Positions 17,986-29,265 of a DNA stretch of 64,000 nt are shown here, one piece after another. Made by a program: the position numbers and the translations under genes. Location: NCBI RefSeq assembly GCF_040548815.1, contig NZ_JBEPSM010000001.1:2108001-2172000 (forward strand). Reading direction: 5' to 3'. Within the stretch, counting starts at the first letter, position 1. Each line of letters begins with the position of its first letter. Source of the stretch: Kaistia defluvii. GTDB taxonomy: Bacteria; Pseudomonadota; Alphaproteobacteria; Rhizobiales; Kaistiaceae. The notes under the pieces were generated by a model. The model saw only the letters and a program-made list of their open reading frames with translations, was not told the origin of the DNA and made no database searches.

Positions 17986-18899
17986 TCCGCCGCGGCGAGG
18001 CGCGAAGGGCCTCGCGCGTCGGCTCGGTCCAGATCGCGCGAGACGAGGCGCATCGTCTCGGCCGAGACGTCGGCGATCACCGCCTTGTTGCCGGCGATGA
18101 TGCGGGCGAACACATTGTAGAACAGCACGGCGGGGATGGCGGCGACCAGGCCGATCGCGGTCGCGAACAGTGCTTCGGCGATGCCGGGGGCGACGACGGC
18201 GAGATTGGTCGTGTTGGCCTGACTGATGCCGATGAACGAATTCATGATGCCCCAGACCGTGCCGAAGAGGCCGATAAAGGGCGAAAGCGAGCCGACCGTC
18301 GCGAGCACCGCCGTGCCGCGGATCATCTCGCGCCCCGCGCCGGATTCGATCCGTTCGAAGCGCGAGGCGACGCGTTCCTTGATGCCTTCGGCCGAAAGCC
18401 CGGCTGACAGCGACACTTCCTCGACGGCGGCCTGCACCAGCCTGGCGGCCGGATCCTTGCGCCGTCCGACCTGTGCTTCCGCCTCGGGCAGCGTGCGCGA
18501 GCGTGCGACCCGCTCTCCCAGCGCCCGCGTCTTGTGGCGCAATGCTGCGAGTTCCAGCGTCTTCGACAGGAAGATCGCCCAGGTCAGGATCGAGGCGGCG
18601 ATCAGCACGCCGATGACGCCCTTCACCACGATGTCGGCGTTGGTGAACATCCCGATCGGCGACAGGTCATGCGGCAGGGTCGAACGATCGACGCCGGGTT
18701 CACCGGCCGGCGCCTCGACCGAATCCGGCAAGGCGGGCTCGGGAGCGATCGGCTGCGCCGGAGTCGGTGCTGCTGCCGCGGGCGCGGAGGCGGCCGGCGC
18801 CTCTCCGGCCTGGCCGAACGCCATCGTGCTGCCGATGGGGAGCGACAGGGCGACGATGGCGACCCAGAGGGCCGCCCCCCGACAAAGACTAGCAAGCAT
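17982..18899 (-). CDS. exbB: MotA/TolQ/ExbB proton channel protein
   Basis: 305 residues from the ATG at 18899. An N-terminal signal-like helix ([22 protein letters not shown]), a ~50-residue Ala/Pro periplasmic linker, TM1 ([21 protein letters not shown]), a cytoplasmic loop, then the MotA/TolQ/ExbB core with [14 protein letters not shown] and [21 protein letters not shown]. The extended periplasmic N-terminus is the alpha/beta-proteobacterial ExbB form. A longer frame reaches 18965 but the extra residues are not signal-like. Operon with exbD. Confidence 0.9.
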   Translation of the reverse strand: MLASLCRGAALWVAIVALSLPIGSTMAFGQAGEAPAASAPAAAAPTPAQPIAPEPALPDSVEAPAGEPGVDRSTLPHDLSPIGMFTNADIVVKGVIGVLIAASILTWAIFLSKTLELAALRHKTRALGERVARSRTLPEAEAQVGRRKDPAARLVQAAVEEVSLSAGLSAEGIKERVASRFERIESGAGREMIRGTAVLATVGSLSPFIGLFGTVWGIMNSFIGISQANTTNLAVVAPGIAEALFATAIGLVAAIPAVLFYNVFARIIAGNKAVIADVSAETMRLVSRDLDRADARGPSRLAAAE

Positions 18900-19057
18900 G
18901 GCGACACGTACCGTTTTAAAGATGAGTATGACACTCCGAATAACGCACGGACCCAGCCGACGCAACCCGCGCGCTCCGTGGCGCGGGCGGCACGGACCGA
19001 TGTGTCCGAAATTCCTGGCGCGAGGCCAGCGTTTCCGCCGCTTCCGCCGCAGCGCGC

Positions 19058-19130
19058 TTGTTCGATCGGACTCCCTCGTCTATAAGGACGCCGGCCGCGC
19101 CGACACCCCTGGAGGCACCGCGGCCTTTTT
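19058..19130 (+). promoter_or_regulatory. rplY promoter and terminator-like leader hairpin
   Basis: TTGTTC (19058-19063), 17-bp spacer, TATAAG (19081-19086) form a sigma-70-type promoter. About 6-8 bases downstream, the predicted transcript begins with GGCCGCG (19093-19099), which pairs with CGCGGCC (19119-19125) and is followed by five T (19126-19130), ending 24 bases before the rplY ATG. This looks like an attenuator or an L25-responsive leader. Confidence 0.5.
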
Positions 19131-19154
19131 CTGTTTCACACAAGGAGAATACCG

Positions 19155-19781
19155 ATGAGCAATACTTACGAGCTCACGGCCTCTGTCCGCAACCGCGTGG
19201 GCAAGGGGGCCGCCCGGGCGTCGCGTCGCGAAGGCAAGATTCCGGCCGTCATCTACGGCAACAAGCAGGCTCCGCTGGCGATCGAACTGAACCACAAAGA
19301 GATCTTCATGAAGCTCCACGCTGGTGGCTTCCTGACGACCGTGGCCACGATCGACGTCAACGGCGAGAAGATCAGCGTGATCCCGCGCGACTACGCGCTG
19401 CACCCCGTTACCGATCAGCCGATCCACGTCGATTTCCTGCGCGTCTCCGCTGGCTCGACCCTGCACGTCCAGATCCCCGTGCAGTTCATCAATGAAGAGC
19501 AGTCGCCCGGCCTCAAGCGCGGCGGCGTGCTGAACATCGTTCGTCACGAGATCGAAGCAACGGTCCAGGCCGATGCGATCCCCGATCACATCGTTGTCGA
19601 CCTCGCCGGCCTCGACATCAACGATTCGATCCACATTTCGGCCGTCCAGCTTCCCGCTGGCGTGACCCCGGTCATCTCCGAGCGTGACTTCACGATCGCG
19701 ACGATCGCGGCTCCGGCCGCTCTGAAGAGCGAAGAAGACGAAGCTGCGGCCACAGAGGCTGCTCCCGCCGCCAAGGCGTAA
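19155..19781 (+). CDS. rplY: 50S ribosomal protein L25/general stress protein Ctc
   Basis: A 208-residue long-form L25 (CTC type) that binds 5S rRNA. The N-terminal L25 domain begins [31 protein letters not shown], and the C-terminal TL5-like beta domain includes [36 protein letters not shown]. The acidic/Ala-rich tail ([15 protein letters not shown]) is usual in alphaproteobacteria. AAGGAG stands 8 bases before the ATG. Followed 39 bp later by pth, the usual rplY-pth-ychF order. Confidence 0.95.
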   Translation: MSNTYELTASVRNRVGKGAARASRREGKIPAVIYGNKQAPLAIELNHKEIFMKLHAGGFLTTVATIDVNGEKISVIPRDYALHPVTDQPIHVDFLRVSAGSTLHVQIPVQFINEEQSPGLKRGGVLNIVRHEIEATVQADAIPDHIVVDLAGLDINDSIHISAVQLPAGVTPVISERDFTIATIAAPAALKSEEDEAAATEAAPAAKA

Positions 19782-19820
19782 GCTTCGGCACTTTCCCGGT
19801 TTTTGCGTGGGGGAAGCAGG

Positions 19821-20585
19821 ATGCTCCTCATTGTCGGCCTCGGTAACCCGGGAAGCCAATACGCGCTCAACCGGCACAATATCGGCTTCATGGCGGCGGA
19901 TGCGATCCACCGCCGCCATGGCTTCAGCCCCTGGCGCTCGCGCTTCCAGGCGCTGGTCTCCGAGGGCACGCTCGCGGGGCGCAAGACCCTCCTGATGAAG
20001 CCCCAGACCTACATGAACGAAAGCGGCCGCGCCGTCGGCGAAGCCGCCCGGTTTCACAAGATTCCCAACGCCGATATCGTCGTCATGCATGACGAGCTCG
20101 ACCTGCCCGCGGCCAAGATCCGGATGAAGACCGGCGGCGGCCATGGCGGCCATAATGGCCTGCGCTCGATCTCGGCGCATGTCGGCGAGGACTATCGGCG
20201 GCTGCGGCTGGGCATCGGCCATCCGGGTTCCAAGGAACTCGTGCACGGCTACGTGCTGCATGATTTCGCCAAGGTCGACGGCGAGTGGATCAATCTGCTG
20301 CTCGACGCCGTGGCCGACAATGCCGCGCTGCTGGCCGACGGCAAGGATGCCACCTTCGCCAACCGGCTGCACCGCAGCCTCGAGCCCGACAAGCCGGCAA
20401 AAGCCCCGAAGGGCGACAAGCCGGCCAAGCCGGACGCGGCCGAAAGGCCGGCGAAGACCGCCAAGGTCGAGGCGACGGCTTCCGCTGGCGCGTCGGGCAC
20501 ACCATCATCTTCACCAGCTTCGCCGCCGGCCGGTGGGCCGTTCGCGGCGGGGCTGAAGCGCCTCTTCGGCGCCAAGGACGAGTAA
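19821..20585 (+). CDS. pth: Peptidyl-tRNA hydrolase
   Basis: Frees tRNA from prematurely released peptidyl-tRNA. 254 residues, of which about 190 form the catalytic domain: [25 protein letters not shown] with the catalytic His in [45 protein letters not shown]. The C-terminal 60 residues are Lys/Pro/Ala-rich and end [14 protein letters not shown], an extension common in Rhizobiales. Starts at the ATG at 19821; the TTG at 19803 adds six unconserved residues. Confidence 0.95.
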   Translation: MLLIVGLGNPGSQYALNRHNIGFMAADAIHRRHGFSPWRSRFQALVSEGTLAGRKTLLMKPQTYMNESGRAVGEAARFHKIPNADIVVMHDELDLPAAKIRMKTGGGHGGHNGLRSISAHVGEDYRRLRLGIGHPGSKELVHGYVLHDFAKVDGEWINLLLDAVADNAALLADGKDATFANRLHRSLEPDKPAKAPKGDKPAKPDAAERPAKTAKVEATASAGASGTPSSSPASPPAGGPFAAGLKRLFGAKDE

Positions 20586-20593
20586 GGAACATT

Positions 20594-21688
20594 ATGGGCT
20601 TCAAATGCGGGATCGTCGGCCTGCCGAATGTCGGCAAGTCGACCCTTTTCAACGCGCTGACCAAGACGGCGGCGGCGCAGGCGGCGAACTATCCGTTCTG
20701 CACCATCGAGCCGAATACCGGCGAAGTCGCGGTTCCCGACCCGCGCCTCGACAAGCTGGCCGCGGTCGGCAAGTCGCAGCAGATCGTGCCGACCCGCCTG
20801 ACCTTCGTCGACATCGCCGGCCTCGTGCGCGGCGCCTCGAAGGGTGAAGGCCTCGGCAACCAGTTCCTCGCCAACATCCGCGAAGTCGACGCCATCGCCC
20901 ATGTGCTGCGCTGCTTCGAAGATGGCGACATCACCCATGTCGAAGGCCGTATCGATCCGGTCTCCGATGCCGAGACCGTCGAAACCGAGCTGATGCTCGC
21001 CGACCTCGACAGCCTGGAGCGCCGCGTGACCCCGCTGCGCAAACGCGCCGCCACCGACAAGGAAGCCAAGGCCCAGGTCGTGCTGATGGACGCCGCGCTG
21101 GAACTGCTGCGCCAGGGCAAGCCCGCGCGCCTGCTCGACGTCTCCGCCGATGACCGGCCCATGTTCGACGCGCTCAACCTGCTGACGTCGAAGCCGGTCC
21201 TCTATGTCTGCAACGTCGAGGAATCCGCGTCGGCCACCGGCAACGCGCATTCCGACCGCGTATTCGAGATGGCCAAGGCGCAGGGCGCCGGCTGCGTGAC
21301 GATTTCGGCCGCGATCGAATCCGAGATCGCCCAGCTCGACGCCGCTGAGCAGGCGGAGTTCCTGGAGACGCTCGGCCTGGAAGAGCCGGGCCTCGACCGC
21401 CTGATCCGCGCCGGCTACGACCTGCTCGGCCTGATCACCTACTTTACGGTCGGCCCGAAGGAAGCCCGCGCCTGGACGATTACCAAGGGCACCAAGGCCC
21501 CCCAGGCCGCCGGCGTCATCCACTCGGATTTCGAGCGCGGCTTCATCCGCGCCCAGACGATCGCCTTTGACGACTACACCCGCCTCGGCGGCGAAGCCGG
21601 CGCCAAGGAAGCGGGCCGCGCGCGCGACGAAGGCAAGGAATATGTCGTCGCCGATGGCGACGTGCTGCTGTTCCGCTTCAACACCTGA
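20594..21688 (+). CDS. ychF: Redox-regulated ATPase YchF (OLA1 family)
   Basis: A 364-residue Obg-family P-loop protein that prefers ATP. G1 is [18 protein letters not shown]3 is [20 protein letters not shown], and the NKxD position is altered (LYVCNVEES), as expected for YchF's ATP preference. The C-terminal TGS domain contains [42 protein letters not shown]. It binds ribosomes and acts in stress responses. The ATG at 20594 follows TAAGGA, eight bases after pth stops. Confidence 0.95.
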   Translation: MGFKCGIVGLPNVGKSTLFNALTKTAAAQAANYPFCTIEPNTGEVAVPDPRLDKLAAVGKSQQIVPTRLTFVDIAGLVRGASKGEGLGNQFLANIREVDAIAHVLRCFEDGDITHVEGRIDPVSDAETVETELMLADLDSLERRVTPLRKRAATDKEAKAQVVLMDAALELLRQGKPARLLDVSADDRPMFDALNLLTSKPVLYVCNVEESASATGNAHSDRVFEMAKAQGAGCVTISAAIESEIAQLDAAEQAEFLETLGLEEPGLDRLIRAGYDLLGLITYFTVGPKEARAWTITKGTKAPQAAGVIHSDFERGFIRAQTIAFDDYTRLGGEAGAKEAGRARDEGKEYVVADGDVLLFRFNT

Positions 21689-21708
21689 GGCGCAACGCCC
21701 CGACAAGC

Positions 21709-21745
21709 AAAAGCCCCGGCGAACATCCCTTCGCCGGGGCTTTTT
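21709..21745 (+). terminator. Terminator after ychF
   Basis: AAAAGCCCCGGCGAA (21709-21723), loop CATCCC, TTCGCCGGGGCTTTTT (21730-21745). Symmetric, so it can also end transcripts of the converging DUF4282 gene. Confidence 0.93.
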
Positions 21746-21788
21746 CTATTCTGCCTTGGAAGCTTCGGAGCCCTGCTGGGCCTATGGC

Positions 21789-23003
21789 TCAGGCGGCGTC
21801 GTTGGTCTTCTGCTTTTCAGGCTCGGCAGCGACGATCGTCGCCTCCGCCGCGTCGACCAGAGCCTTCGTGGCTTCTTCCACGAGCCGGTCGGCAGCTTCG
21901 GTGGCCGCGTCCTTCGGCGTGTCCTGAGGCGCTTCCTGGACCACCTCCACCAGCGCTTCCTCGACCGCCTTCATGACGGCGGCGTCCGCCAGCTTGGCCG
22001 TCTTCTTCGAGTCGGCCTTCTTGGATTCGCCGCGCTTCGGTTCCGGCGCCTTCACCTCGGGTGCCTTCACCTCCGACGCCACGGCCTCCGCAGCCTTGGC
22101 GGCCGGCGCCTGCACGTCCGGAGCTTTCGTCTCAACCGCTTTGGGGTCGCTCGCCTTCACTTCCGCCGGCTTCACCTCAGGAGCCTTGGGCTCGACAGGC
22201 TTGGCCTCCGCGATCGGGGCCGTGGCGATGGCGGGCTTGGTCTCGACGCCAGGCGGCTTGACCTCGACGGCGGCAGCCTTGACGGGCTCCGGCTTGGCTT
22301 CGTCGCGTCGCGCTGAGATGACCGGCGGCGCTTCCCATTTCGGTGCCGCGGCCTCTTCGAGATGTAGCCTCGCACCGGCAAGGCCCGCATCCGTCACGGC
22401 GGGAGCCGCCGTCGTCGCGGCCGCGCGCGCGGCAGCCGCCGCCACGCCGTCGCGTCGGGCGCGGATCTCGGCCAGCCTCGCCTCCAGCGAACTGGTCTCG
22501 CTCGATTTTCCTTCCAGACGCGGCTCGGGAACACGCGCCGTCTCCGACGTCCGCGCCGCGGGCGCCCTCGTCTCGCTCCAGCGGCCCTCAGCGCGCGTCG
22601 CGACAGGCGCCGTAACCGGCTCTGGCGGCGCCGGCAGCATCTCCTCGAACGCCATGACGAACGGGTCTTCGACTACGGGCACGGGCGCAGCGACGAAAGG
22701 CGCGCGCTCCGGCGGGGCCGCGATATTGTCCCGGATGTCCATCAGGTTCTCGTTGACGCGGAACAGCATGATGACGGCTTCGCAGGCCACGCGCGCCGCG
22801 ACGATCGCCGCCAGCGTGCCGATGATGCTGAAGGCGATGGCGAGCAGCGCATTGACCGGGGCGAGTTGGACCAGCGCCAGGCCGTTCAGGAGTCCCGAAA
22901 TGCCGAACAGCACGGCGATGGCTGCGAGCAGCCAGAACAGGAGTTCGATGACCGACGTCGCAACGAACCGATCCCATTTGAAGAGGTCAAAGAAGGAGGT
23001 CAT
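21789..23003 (-). CDS. DUF4282 membrane protein with long Lys/Pro/Ala/Glu repeat tail
   Basis: 404 residues. The N-terminus MTSFFDLFKWDRFVATSVIELLFWL with a following second hydrophobic segment and cytoplasmic FRVNENLMDIRDN matches DUF4282 (two membrane helices). The remaining 300 residues are low complexity: many (K/V)xxEVKAPEVK-type steps, similar to TonB-like or histone-H1-like tails. The function is unknown. The antisense strand is also open for 348 codons, but DUF4282 homology and charge pattern favour the minus strand. An upstream GTG at 23024 is possible. Confidence 0.75.
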   Translation of the reverse strand: MTSFFDLFKWDRFVATSVIELLFWLLAAIAVLFGISGLLNGLALVQLAPVNALLAIAFSIIGTLAAIVAARVACEAVIMLFRVNENLMDIRDNIAAPPERAPFVAAPVPVVEDPFVMAFEEMLPAPPEPVTAPVATRAEGRWSETRAPAARTSETARVPEPRLEGKSSETSSLEARLAEIRARRDGVAAAAARAAATTAAPAVTDAGLAGARLHLEEAAAPKWEAPPVISARRDEAKPEPVKAAAVEVKPPGVETKPAIATAPIAEAKPVEPKAPEVKPAEVKASDPKAVETKAPDVQAPAAKAAEAVASEVKAPEVKAPEPKRGESKKADSKKTAKLADAAVMKAVEEALVEVVQEAPQDTPKDAATEAADRLVEEATKALVDAAEATIVAAEPEKQKTNDAA

Positions 23004-23072
23004 GTCGTCATCCCAATGAAGCACTCCACGCGCATCGCAGCGCTCCGTCCGCCGGCGAGTCGCGCCAGACTC

Positions 23073-23717
23073 TCATAATTCCCGGCGCGCCGCATCTTCC
23101 CAAGCCTTGAAGCCCTCATCGGCCAGCATTGTGGCCACATATTCCGCGGCATGCTCCGAGAGTTCCGGCTCATAGGTCCGGAACCGGCTGACGACCGGGG
23201 CGTACATGGCGTCCGCAATCGTCCGATGTCCGAACAGATAGGGGCCACCCAGTCCAAAGGCAGTACGGCAATCGCGGAAGATCGCATCGATGCGCGCAAT
23301 GTCCTCGGCAACGCCGGGCTCGTCGAGGCCGGCGCCTGGGAAATGCTCGAACAGATCCATCGCAAGCGCCATCCGAAGCGGCCGGAAGCCCGAATGCATT
23401 TCGGCGGAGATCGAGCGCGCGGTCGCGCGGGCCATGCGATCGGACGGCCAGAGCCCGCGATCGGGATAGCACTCGGCCAGATATTCGCAGATCGCCAGCG
23501 AATCCCAGATCTTAATCGGCACCTGGGTGCGGCGGTCGATCAGCAGCGGCACGAGGCCGGTCGGCCCGAGAGCGGCCGCCTCCGCCTTGCCGGCCGCCGT
23601 GCGATGCTGCAGCACCACCTCGTCAAAGGACGCGCCGGTCTGCCGCAGGACCAGCCAGGGCCGCATCGACCAGCTCGACCATTGGCGCGAGCCGATAACT
23701 ACAGTGAAGTCCGGCAT
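23073..23717 (-). CDS. Glutathione S-transferase family protein
   Basis: 214 residues. The N-terminal thioredoxin-like domain reads FTVVIGSRQWSSWSMRPWLVLRQTG, with Ser residues at the glutathione-activating position. GPTGLVPLLIDRR carries the cis-Pro loop, IWDSLAICEYLAE is the GSH-binding SNAIL/TRAC-like motif, and the helical C-terminal domain contains GPYLFGHRTIADAMYAPVVSRF. Detoxification or a dehalogenation-type role is possible; the substrate is unknown. It begins one base after the apt stop codon, so it is in the mtnP-apt transcript. Confidence 0.9.
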   Translation of the reverse strand: MPDFTVVIGSRQWSSWSMRPWLVLRQTGASFDEVVLQHRTAAGKAEAAALGPTGLVPLLIDRRTQVPIKIWDSLAICEYLAECYPDRGLWPSDRMARATARSISAEMHSGFRPLRMALAMDLFEHFPGAGLDEPGVAEDIARIDAIFRDCRTAFGLGGPYLFGHRTIADAMYAPVVSRFRTYEPELSEHAAEYVATMLADEGFKAWEDAARREL

Positions 23718-23718
23718 G

Positions 23719-24261
23719 TCAGTGCCCTTCGAAGGTGACGAGCGTGCGGACCGGAACGTCGAGCGCCCGGAGCTTGGCCGCGCCGCCCAGTTCCGGCAGG
23801 TCGATGATGAAGCAGGCCGCCTCGACGATGGCGCCGCGCTGGCGCAGCAGCTTGACCGCGCCCTCGGCCGTGCCGCCCGTCGCGATCAGGTCGTCGACCA
23901 GGATCACCCGGTCGCCCTTGCCGACCGCATCGACATGCATCTCCATCTCGTCCGTGCCGTATTCGAGCGCATAGGACATGCTGACCGTGTCGAAGGGCAG
24001 CTTGCCCTTCTTGCGGATCGGCACGAAGCCGGCCGAAAGCTGGTGCGCCACGGCGCCGCCGATGATGAAGCCGCGCGCTTCGATGCCGGCGACCTGGTCG
24101 ACCTTGGCGCCTGCCCAGGGCTGGACCAGTTCGTCGATCGTGCGGCGGAAGGCGCGCGCATTGCCGAGCAGCGTGGTGATGTCACGGAACTGGACGCCCG
24201 GCTTCGGGTAGTCCGGGATCGTGCGGATCGAGGTGGCGATGTCGTTCAGGGCAGAGGTCAT
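23719..24261 (-). CDS. apt: Adenine phosphoribosyltransferase
   Basis: Converts adenine and PRPP to AMP. 180 residues from the ATG at 24261, the standard length. [23 protein letters not shown] opens the protein, [17 protein letters not shown] follows, and the PRPP-binding loop is [22 protein letters not shown]. It sits between mtnP and gst. mtnP releases adenine from methylthioadenosine, so the pair forms a salvage route. A longer frame upstream to 24486 runs antisense-like into mtnP and is not credible. Confidence 0.95.
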   Translation of the reverse strand: MTSALNDIATSIRTIPDYPKPGVQFRDITTLLGNARAFRRTIDELVQPWAGAKVDQVAGIEARGFIIGGAVAHQLSAGFVPIRKKGKLPFDTVSMSYALEYGTDEMEMHVDAVGKGDRVILVDDLIATGGTAEGAVKLLRQRGAIVEAACFIIDLPELGGAAKLRALDVPVRTLVTFEGH

Positions 24262-24368
24262 GATGGCTTTCAGATTTCTGCGGATATTGGCTAAGGCTTG
24301 CCCCAGCTTTCGGCCCGCGTCCAGTTCCAAGACGGCAAACGCTGCGGCGTTTGGCCGATAGCAGGGGG

Positions 24369-25244
24369 TCAGCGCGCCAGCACGCGGCCGGCAACGGCGT
24401 CGAGCTTGGCCATCAGCTCGGGATCGCGCGCATGCGGGGCTGTCATGATGGCGTGCTCGAGCGCGCGGTCGGAGCCGATCGGGCACGGTTCATGCTCGGC
24501 CGGGAAATCGCGCGCCAGCCGCGCCACCAGGCGCTGCGCCTTGTCGCGGTTGTCGCCGAGAACCTTGATCACCGCTTCTACCGATACCGCCTCATGGCCG
24601 GGGTGCCAGCAATCATAGTCGGTCACCATGGCGATGGTAGCGTAGGCGATCTCCGCCTCGCGGGCGAGCTTGGCCTCTGGCATGTTGGTCATGCCGATGA
24701 CCGACGCGCCCCAGCTTCGGTAGAGGTGCGATTCGGCGACCGAAGAGAATTGCGGCCCCTCCATGCAGACATAGGTGCCGCCGACATGATGGTCGATCGC
24801 TTCGGCCTCGGCGGCGCGCCGGATCTGCTCGACCAGCTTCGGCGCCACCGGATGGGCCATCGAGACATGCGCGACGCAGCCATTGCCGAAGAAGCTGGAG
24901 ACCCGCGCCACCGTCCGGTCGATGAACTGATCGACGATGACGAACTCGCCGGGAAAATGCTCCTGCTTCAGCGAGCCGACGGCGGAGACGGAAACGAGAT
25001 CGGTGACGCCGGCGCGCTTCAGCGCATCGATATTCGCGCGATAGTCGATGCCGGATGGCGACAGGCGATGGCCGCGGCCGTGGCGCGGCAGGAAGACGAT
25101 CTCCGTCGCGCCGATCCGGCCGAAGCGGAGCTGGTCGGAAGGCTGGCCCCAGGGGCTCTCGACGAAGCGCCATTCCGCGCCTTCAAGGCCCGGCAGGTCA
25201 TAGAGCCCCGACCCGCCGATGATGCCGAGAACCGCCTTGGTCAT
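24369..25244 (-). CDS. mtnP: S-methyl-5'-thioadenosine phosphorylase
   Basis: Splits methylthioadenosine, a by-product of polyamine or quorum-signal synthesis, into adenine and methylthioribose-1-phosphate. 291 residues: [37 protein letters not shown] (phosphate site), [27 protein letters not shown] and [17 protein letters not shown] are all family motifs. The ATG at 25244 fits the conserved MTKAVLG start. Upstream lies a pair of facing palindromic repeats. Confidence 0.95.
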   Translation of the reverse strand: MTKAVLGIIGGSGLYDLPGLEGAEWRFVESPWGQPSDQLRFGRIGATEIVFLPRHGRGHRLSPSGIDYRANIDALKRAGVTDLVSVSAVGSLKQEHFPGEFVIVDQFIDRTVARVSSFFGNGCVAHVSMAHPVAPKLVEQIRRAAEAEAIDHHVGGTYVCMEGPQFSSVAESHLYRSWGASVIGMTNMPEAKLAREAEIAYATIAMVTDYDCWHPGHEAVSVEAVIKVLGDNRDKAQRLVARLARDFPAEHEPCPIGSDRALEHAIMTAPHARDPELMAKLDAVAGRVLAR

Positions 25245-25371
25245 GGATCCGTACCTGCCTTGTCCGTTGAGCCGCGAAGATGGCAAAGCGGCCGGACAAG
25301 CTCAAGCGGGATCGGCAGAGGGCGGGCGACGCTATCGCGCCTTCGACCAACCGCCCTCACCTGCGGATGGA

Positions 25372-25486
25372 TGGATCCCGGCGCGTAGGCCGGGATGACG
25401 GCGAGCGCGGAGAACCGCCGACGCTTCCTGCCGGCTCGGACAGAAAAGACACCCTCCGCCGTCATCCCTGCGAAAGCAGGGATCCA
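25372..25486. repeat. Facing pair of palindromic elements, family A (REPIN-like)
   Basis: Unit 1 (25372-25403) is TGGATCCC + hairpin + GGGATGACGGCG; unit 2 (25457-25486) is the same element in reverse, CGCCGTCATCCC + hairpin + GGGATCCA. The stem tips differ: GGC/GCC with loop GCGTAG in unit 1, TGC/GCA with loop GAAA in unit 2, each self-complementary. The spacer is 53 bp. Located between hemF and mtnP. Sequences of the ATCCCTGCGAAAGCAGGGAT type are known as dispersed repeats in many bacteria. Confidence 0.8.
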
Positions 25487-25563
25487 CGGTTCCGACCAAG
25501 CAGCGCCAGGCGAACCTCGCGCTGCTTCAAGTTAACCGCTTTGAGGCATCCAGACGGGCCGAC

Positions 25564-26451
25564 CTACGGCCACTTCACCACGGGCGGCATCGACGACAGG
25601 ATCGAGTCGATGTTGCCGCCGGTCTTGAGGCCGAAGATCGTGCCGCGATCGTAGAGCAGGTTGAACTCGACATAGCGGCCGCGCCGGATCAACTGTTCCT
25701 CACGGTCGGCCTCGGTCCAGGGCGTCTCGAAATTGGCGCGCACGGCCGCCTCGTAAGCGGCGAGGAAGCTGATGCCGACATCTTGGGTGAAGGCGAAATC
25801 AGCGTCCCAGTCACCGGATTGGTGGCCGTCATAGAAGATGCCGCCAGTGCCGCGCGGCTCGTTGCGGTGCTTCAGGAAGAAATACTCGTCGCACCACGTC
25901 TTGTAGCGCTCGTAGTCGGCGACCGTATGGCGCTCGCAGGCGCCGCGCATGGCGGCGTGGAAGGCGACGCTGTCGGGATCTTCCTGCGTTCGCCTACGGT
26001 CCAGCACCGGCGTCAGGTCGGCGCCGCCGCCGAACCACTGCTTGGTCGTCACCACCATGCGCGTGTTCATGTGCACGGCCGGCACGTTGGGATTGGTCAT
26101 GTGCGCGATCAGCGAGATGCCGGCGGCCCAGAAGCGCGGATCCTCCGACGCGCCCGGCATTTCCTTGGCGAATTCCGGCGCGAAGCTGCCATGCACCGTC
26201 GAGACGTGCACGCCGACCTTTTCGAACAGGCGGCCATGCATCAGCGCCATGGTGCCGCCGCCGCCCGGCGCGCCGGTGTGATCGGTGCGCTTCCAGGGCT
26301 TGCGCTCGAACCGGCCGACCTTGTCGCCATAGAGCGCGGGCGATGCCGCGTCCTCCAGCGCCTCGAAGCCGGCGATGATGCGACCCTGCAATTCGGCGAA
26401 CCAGGTGCTCGCGCGGGCCTTCTTGTCCTCGATTGCGTCAGGCAGTGCCAT
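25564..26451 (-). CDS. hemF: Oxygen-dependent coproporphyrinogen III oxidase
   Basis: Haem synthesis enzyme that oxidatively decarboxylates coproporphyrinogen III using O2. 295 residues from the ATG at 26451. [63 protein letters not shown] and the signature [32 protein letters not shown] are present. Its start overlaps the end of trmL by 14 bases, so the two are coupled. An aerobic or microaerobic lifestyle fits with petABC. Confidence 0.95.
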   Translation of the reverse strand: MALPDAIEDKKARASTWFAELQGRIIAGFEALEDAASPALYGDKVGRFERKPWKRTDHTGAPGGGGTMALMHGRLFEKVGVHVSTVHGSFAPEFAKEMPGASEDPRFWAAGISLIAHMTNPNVPAVHMNTRMVVTTKQWFGGGADLTPVLDRRRTQEDPDSVAFHAAMRGACERHTVADYERYKTWCDEYFFLKHRNEPRGTGGIFYDGHQSGDWDADFAFTQDVGISFLAAYEAAVRANFETPWTEADREEQLIRRGRYVEFNLLYDRGTIFGLKTGGNIDSILSSMPPVVKWP

Positions 26452-26935
26452 GTGTGTCTTCCTCAACAGCGGGTCCGCCCGGCAGGCCACCGGTCTGCCT
26501 GAGCGCCTCGCCAGTTACCATGGCGACCGTCATGGCGAGATTGATCGAGCGCAATCCCGGCCGCATCGGGACGATCAGTCGCGCTTCGGCGCGTTCGTGC
26601 ACGGATGGCGGCACGCCCGCGCTCTCGCGACCGAACAACAGGATGTCATCCGGCCGGAAGGCGAAATCGGTATAGGGGATCGCGGCCTTGGTCGAGAGCA
26701 GCACCAGCCGGCTGCCCTGCTCCGCCCGGAAAATCTCGAAGGATTCGAAAGAAATGTGGCGGCGAAGCGCGGCGCGCTCCACATAGTCCATGCCCGCCCG
26801 CTTCAATCCGCGATCCGACAGGTCGAAGCCGGCAGGCTCTATGATGTCGACATCCACGCCCATGCAGGCAGCGAATCGCAGGATCGCCCCTGTATTGTGG
26901 GGGATGTCGGGCTGATAAAGCGCAATGCGGGGCAT
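26438..26935 (-). CDS. trmL: tRNA (cytidine(34)-2'-O)-methyltransferase
   Basis: SPOUT-class enzyme that methylates the wobble ribose of tRNA-Leu. 165 residues: [33 protein letters not shown], then the knot region [54 protein letters not shown] lies 6 bases before the ATG at 26935. Divergent from the first ABC transporter, with only 61 bp between starts. Confidence 0.93.
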   Translation of the reverse strand: MPRIALYQPDIPHNTGAILRFAACMGVDVDIIEPAGFDLSDRGLKRAGMDYVERAALRRHISFESFEIFRAEQGSRLVLLSTKAAIPYTDFAFRPDDILLFGRESAGVPPSVHERAEARLIVPMRPGLRSINLAMTVAMVTGEALRQTGGLPGGPAVEEDTHGTA

Positions 26936-26996
26936 CTGGCCTTCATATATTGGATTGGCGCGGCAGGCTCGCGGCAAGGGTGATACAGGATCCGGC

Positions 26997-28847
<1,851 letters not shown>

Positions 28848-29265
28848 CGCGACGGGTGACAAGCCAAGCGCCTGTCACCCATCCGCAACAAGACGCCCGA
28901 AAACCCGCTCGCTGCGTGAAAATGCGGGATTTGAAGTGAGATTCGCGCTAGCATCCTCTGATTGCATGAGTTGCCGCCGCATTTCGCGCGCCGCAGCGCA
29001 GATCCGGGAGGGTTGGATGGAAAATGTCCTGTTGAACATCCGGCCCGCGATCTGCCCCCGTCAGGCGATGCACGCCACGCTCTGACGCTTTCCTGGCCCC
29101 ACCGGCCACTCGTCCGGACTTCCCGCTCCTGTCCGGTCCCGGTACGCCCAGGCTCCTCGCTTCCGCCGGAAGATGCGCCCTCTCCCGCCGGAGACGCGCG
29201 TCCGCAATGCAACGTCGAGCCGCGCGCCCGAGGCGCGGTCCAGCATCCAAACTCTGGACGTCCCC
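28848..29265. other. Spacer between the two ABC genes with a hairpin
   Basis: 418 bases with no credible gene. GGGTGACA (28854-28861) pairs with TGTCACCC (28873-28880) right after the copy-1 stop; no T-run follows, so it is a weak terminator or mRNA-stabilising hairpin. No clear promoter was recognised further on, though copy 2 is far enough away to need its own. Confidence 0.45.

Noticed and set aside
17554..18899. tolQ-tolR instead of exbB-exbD
   Set aside because: The long periplasmic Ala/Pro N-terminus before the first core helix is the ExbB form, and tolA, tolB and pal are not adjacent.
21973..23019. 348-codon plus-strand frame opposite the DUF4282 gene
   Set aside because: Ser/Ala/Gly/Thr low complexity without homology; the minus strand starts with a recognisable DUF4282 domain.
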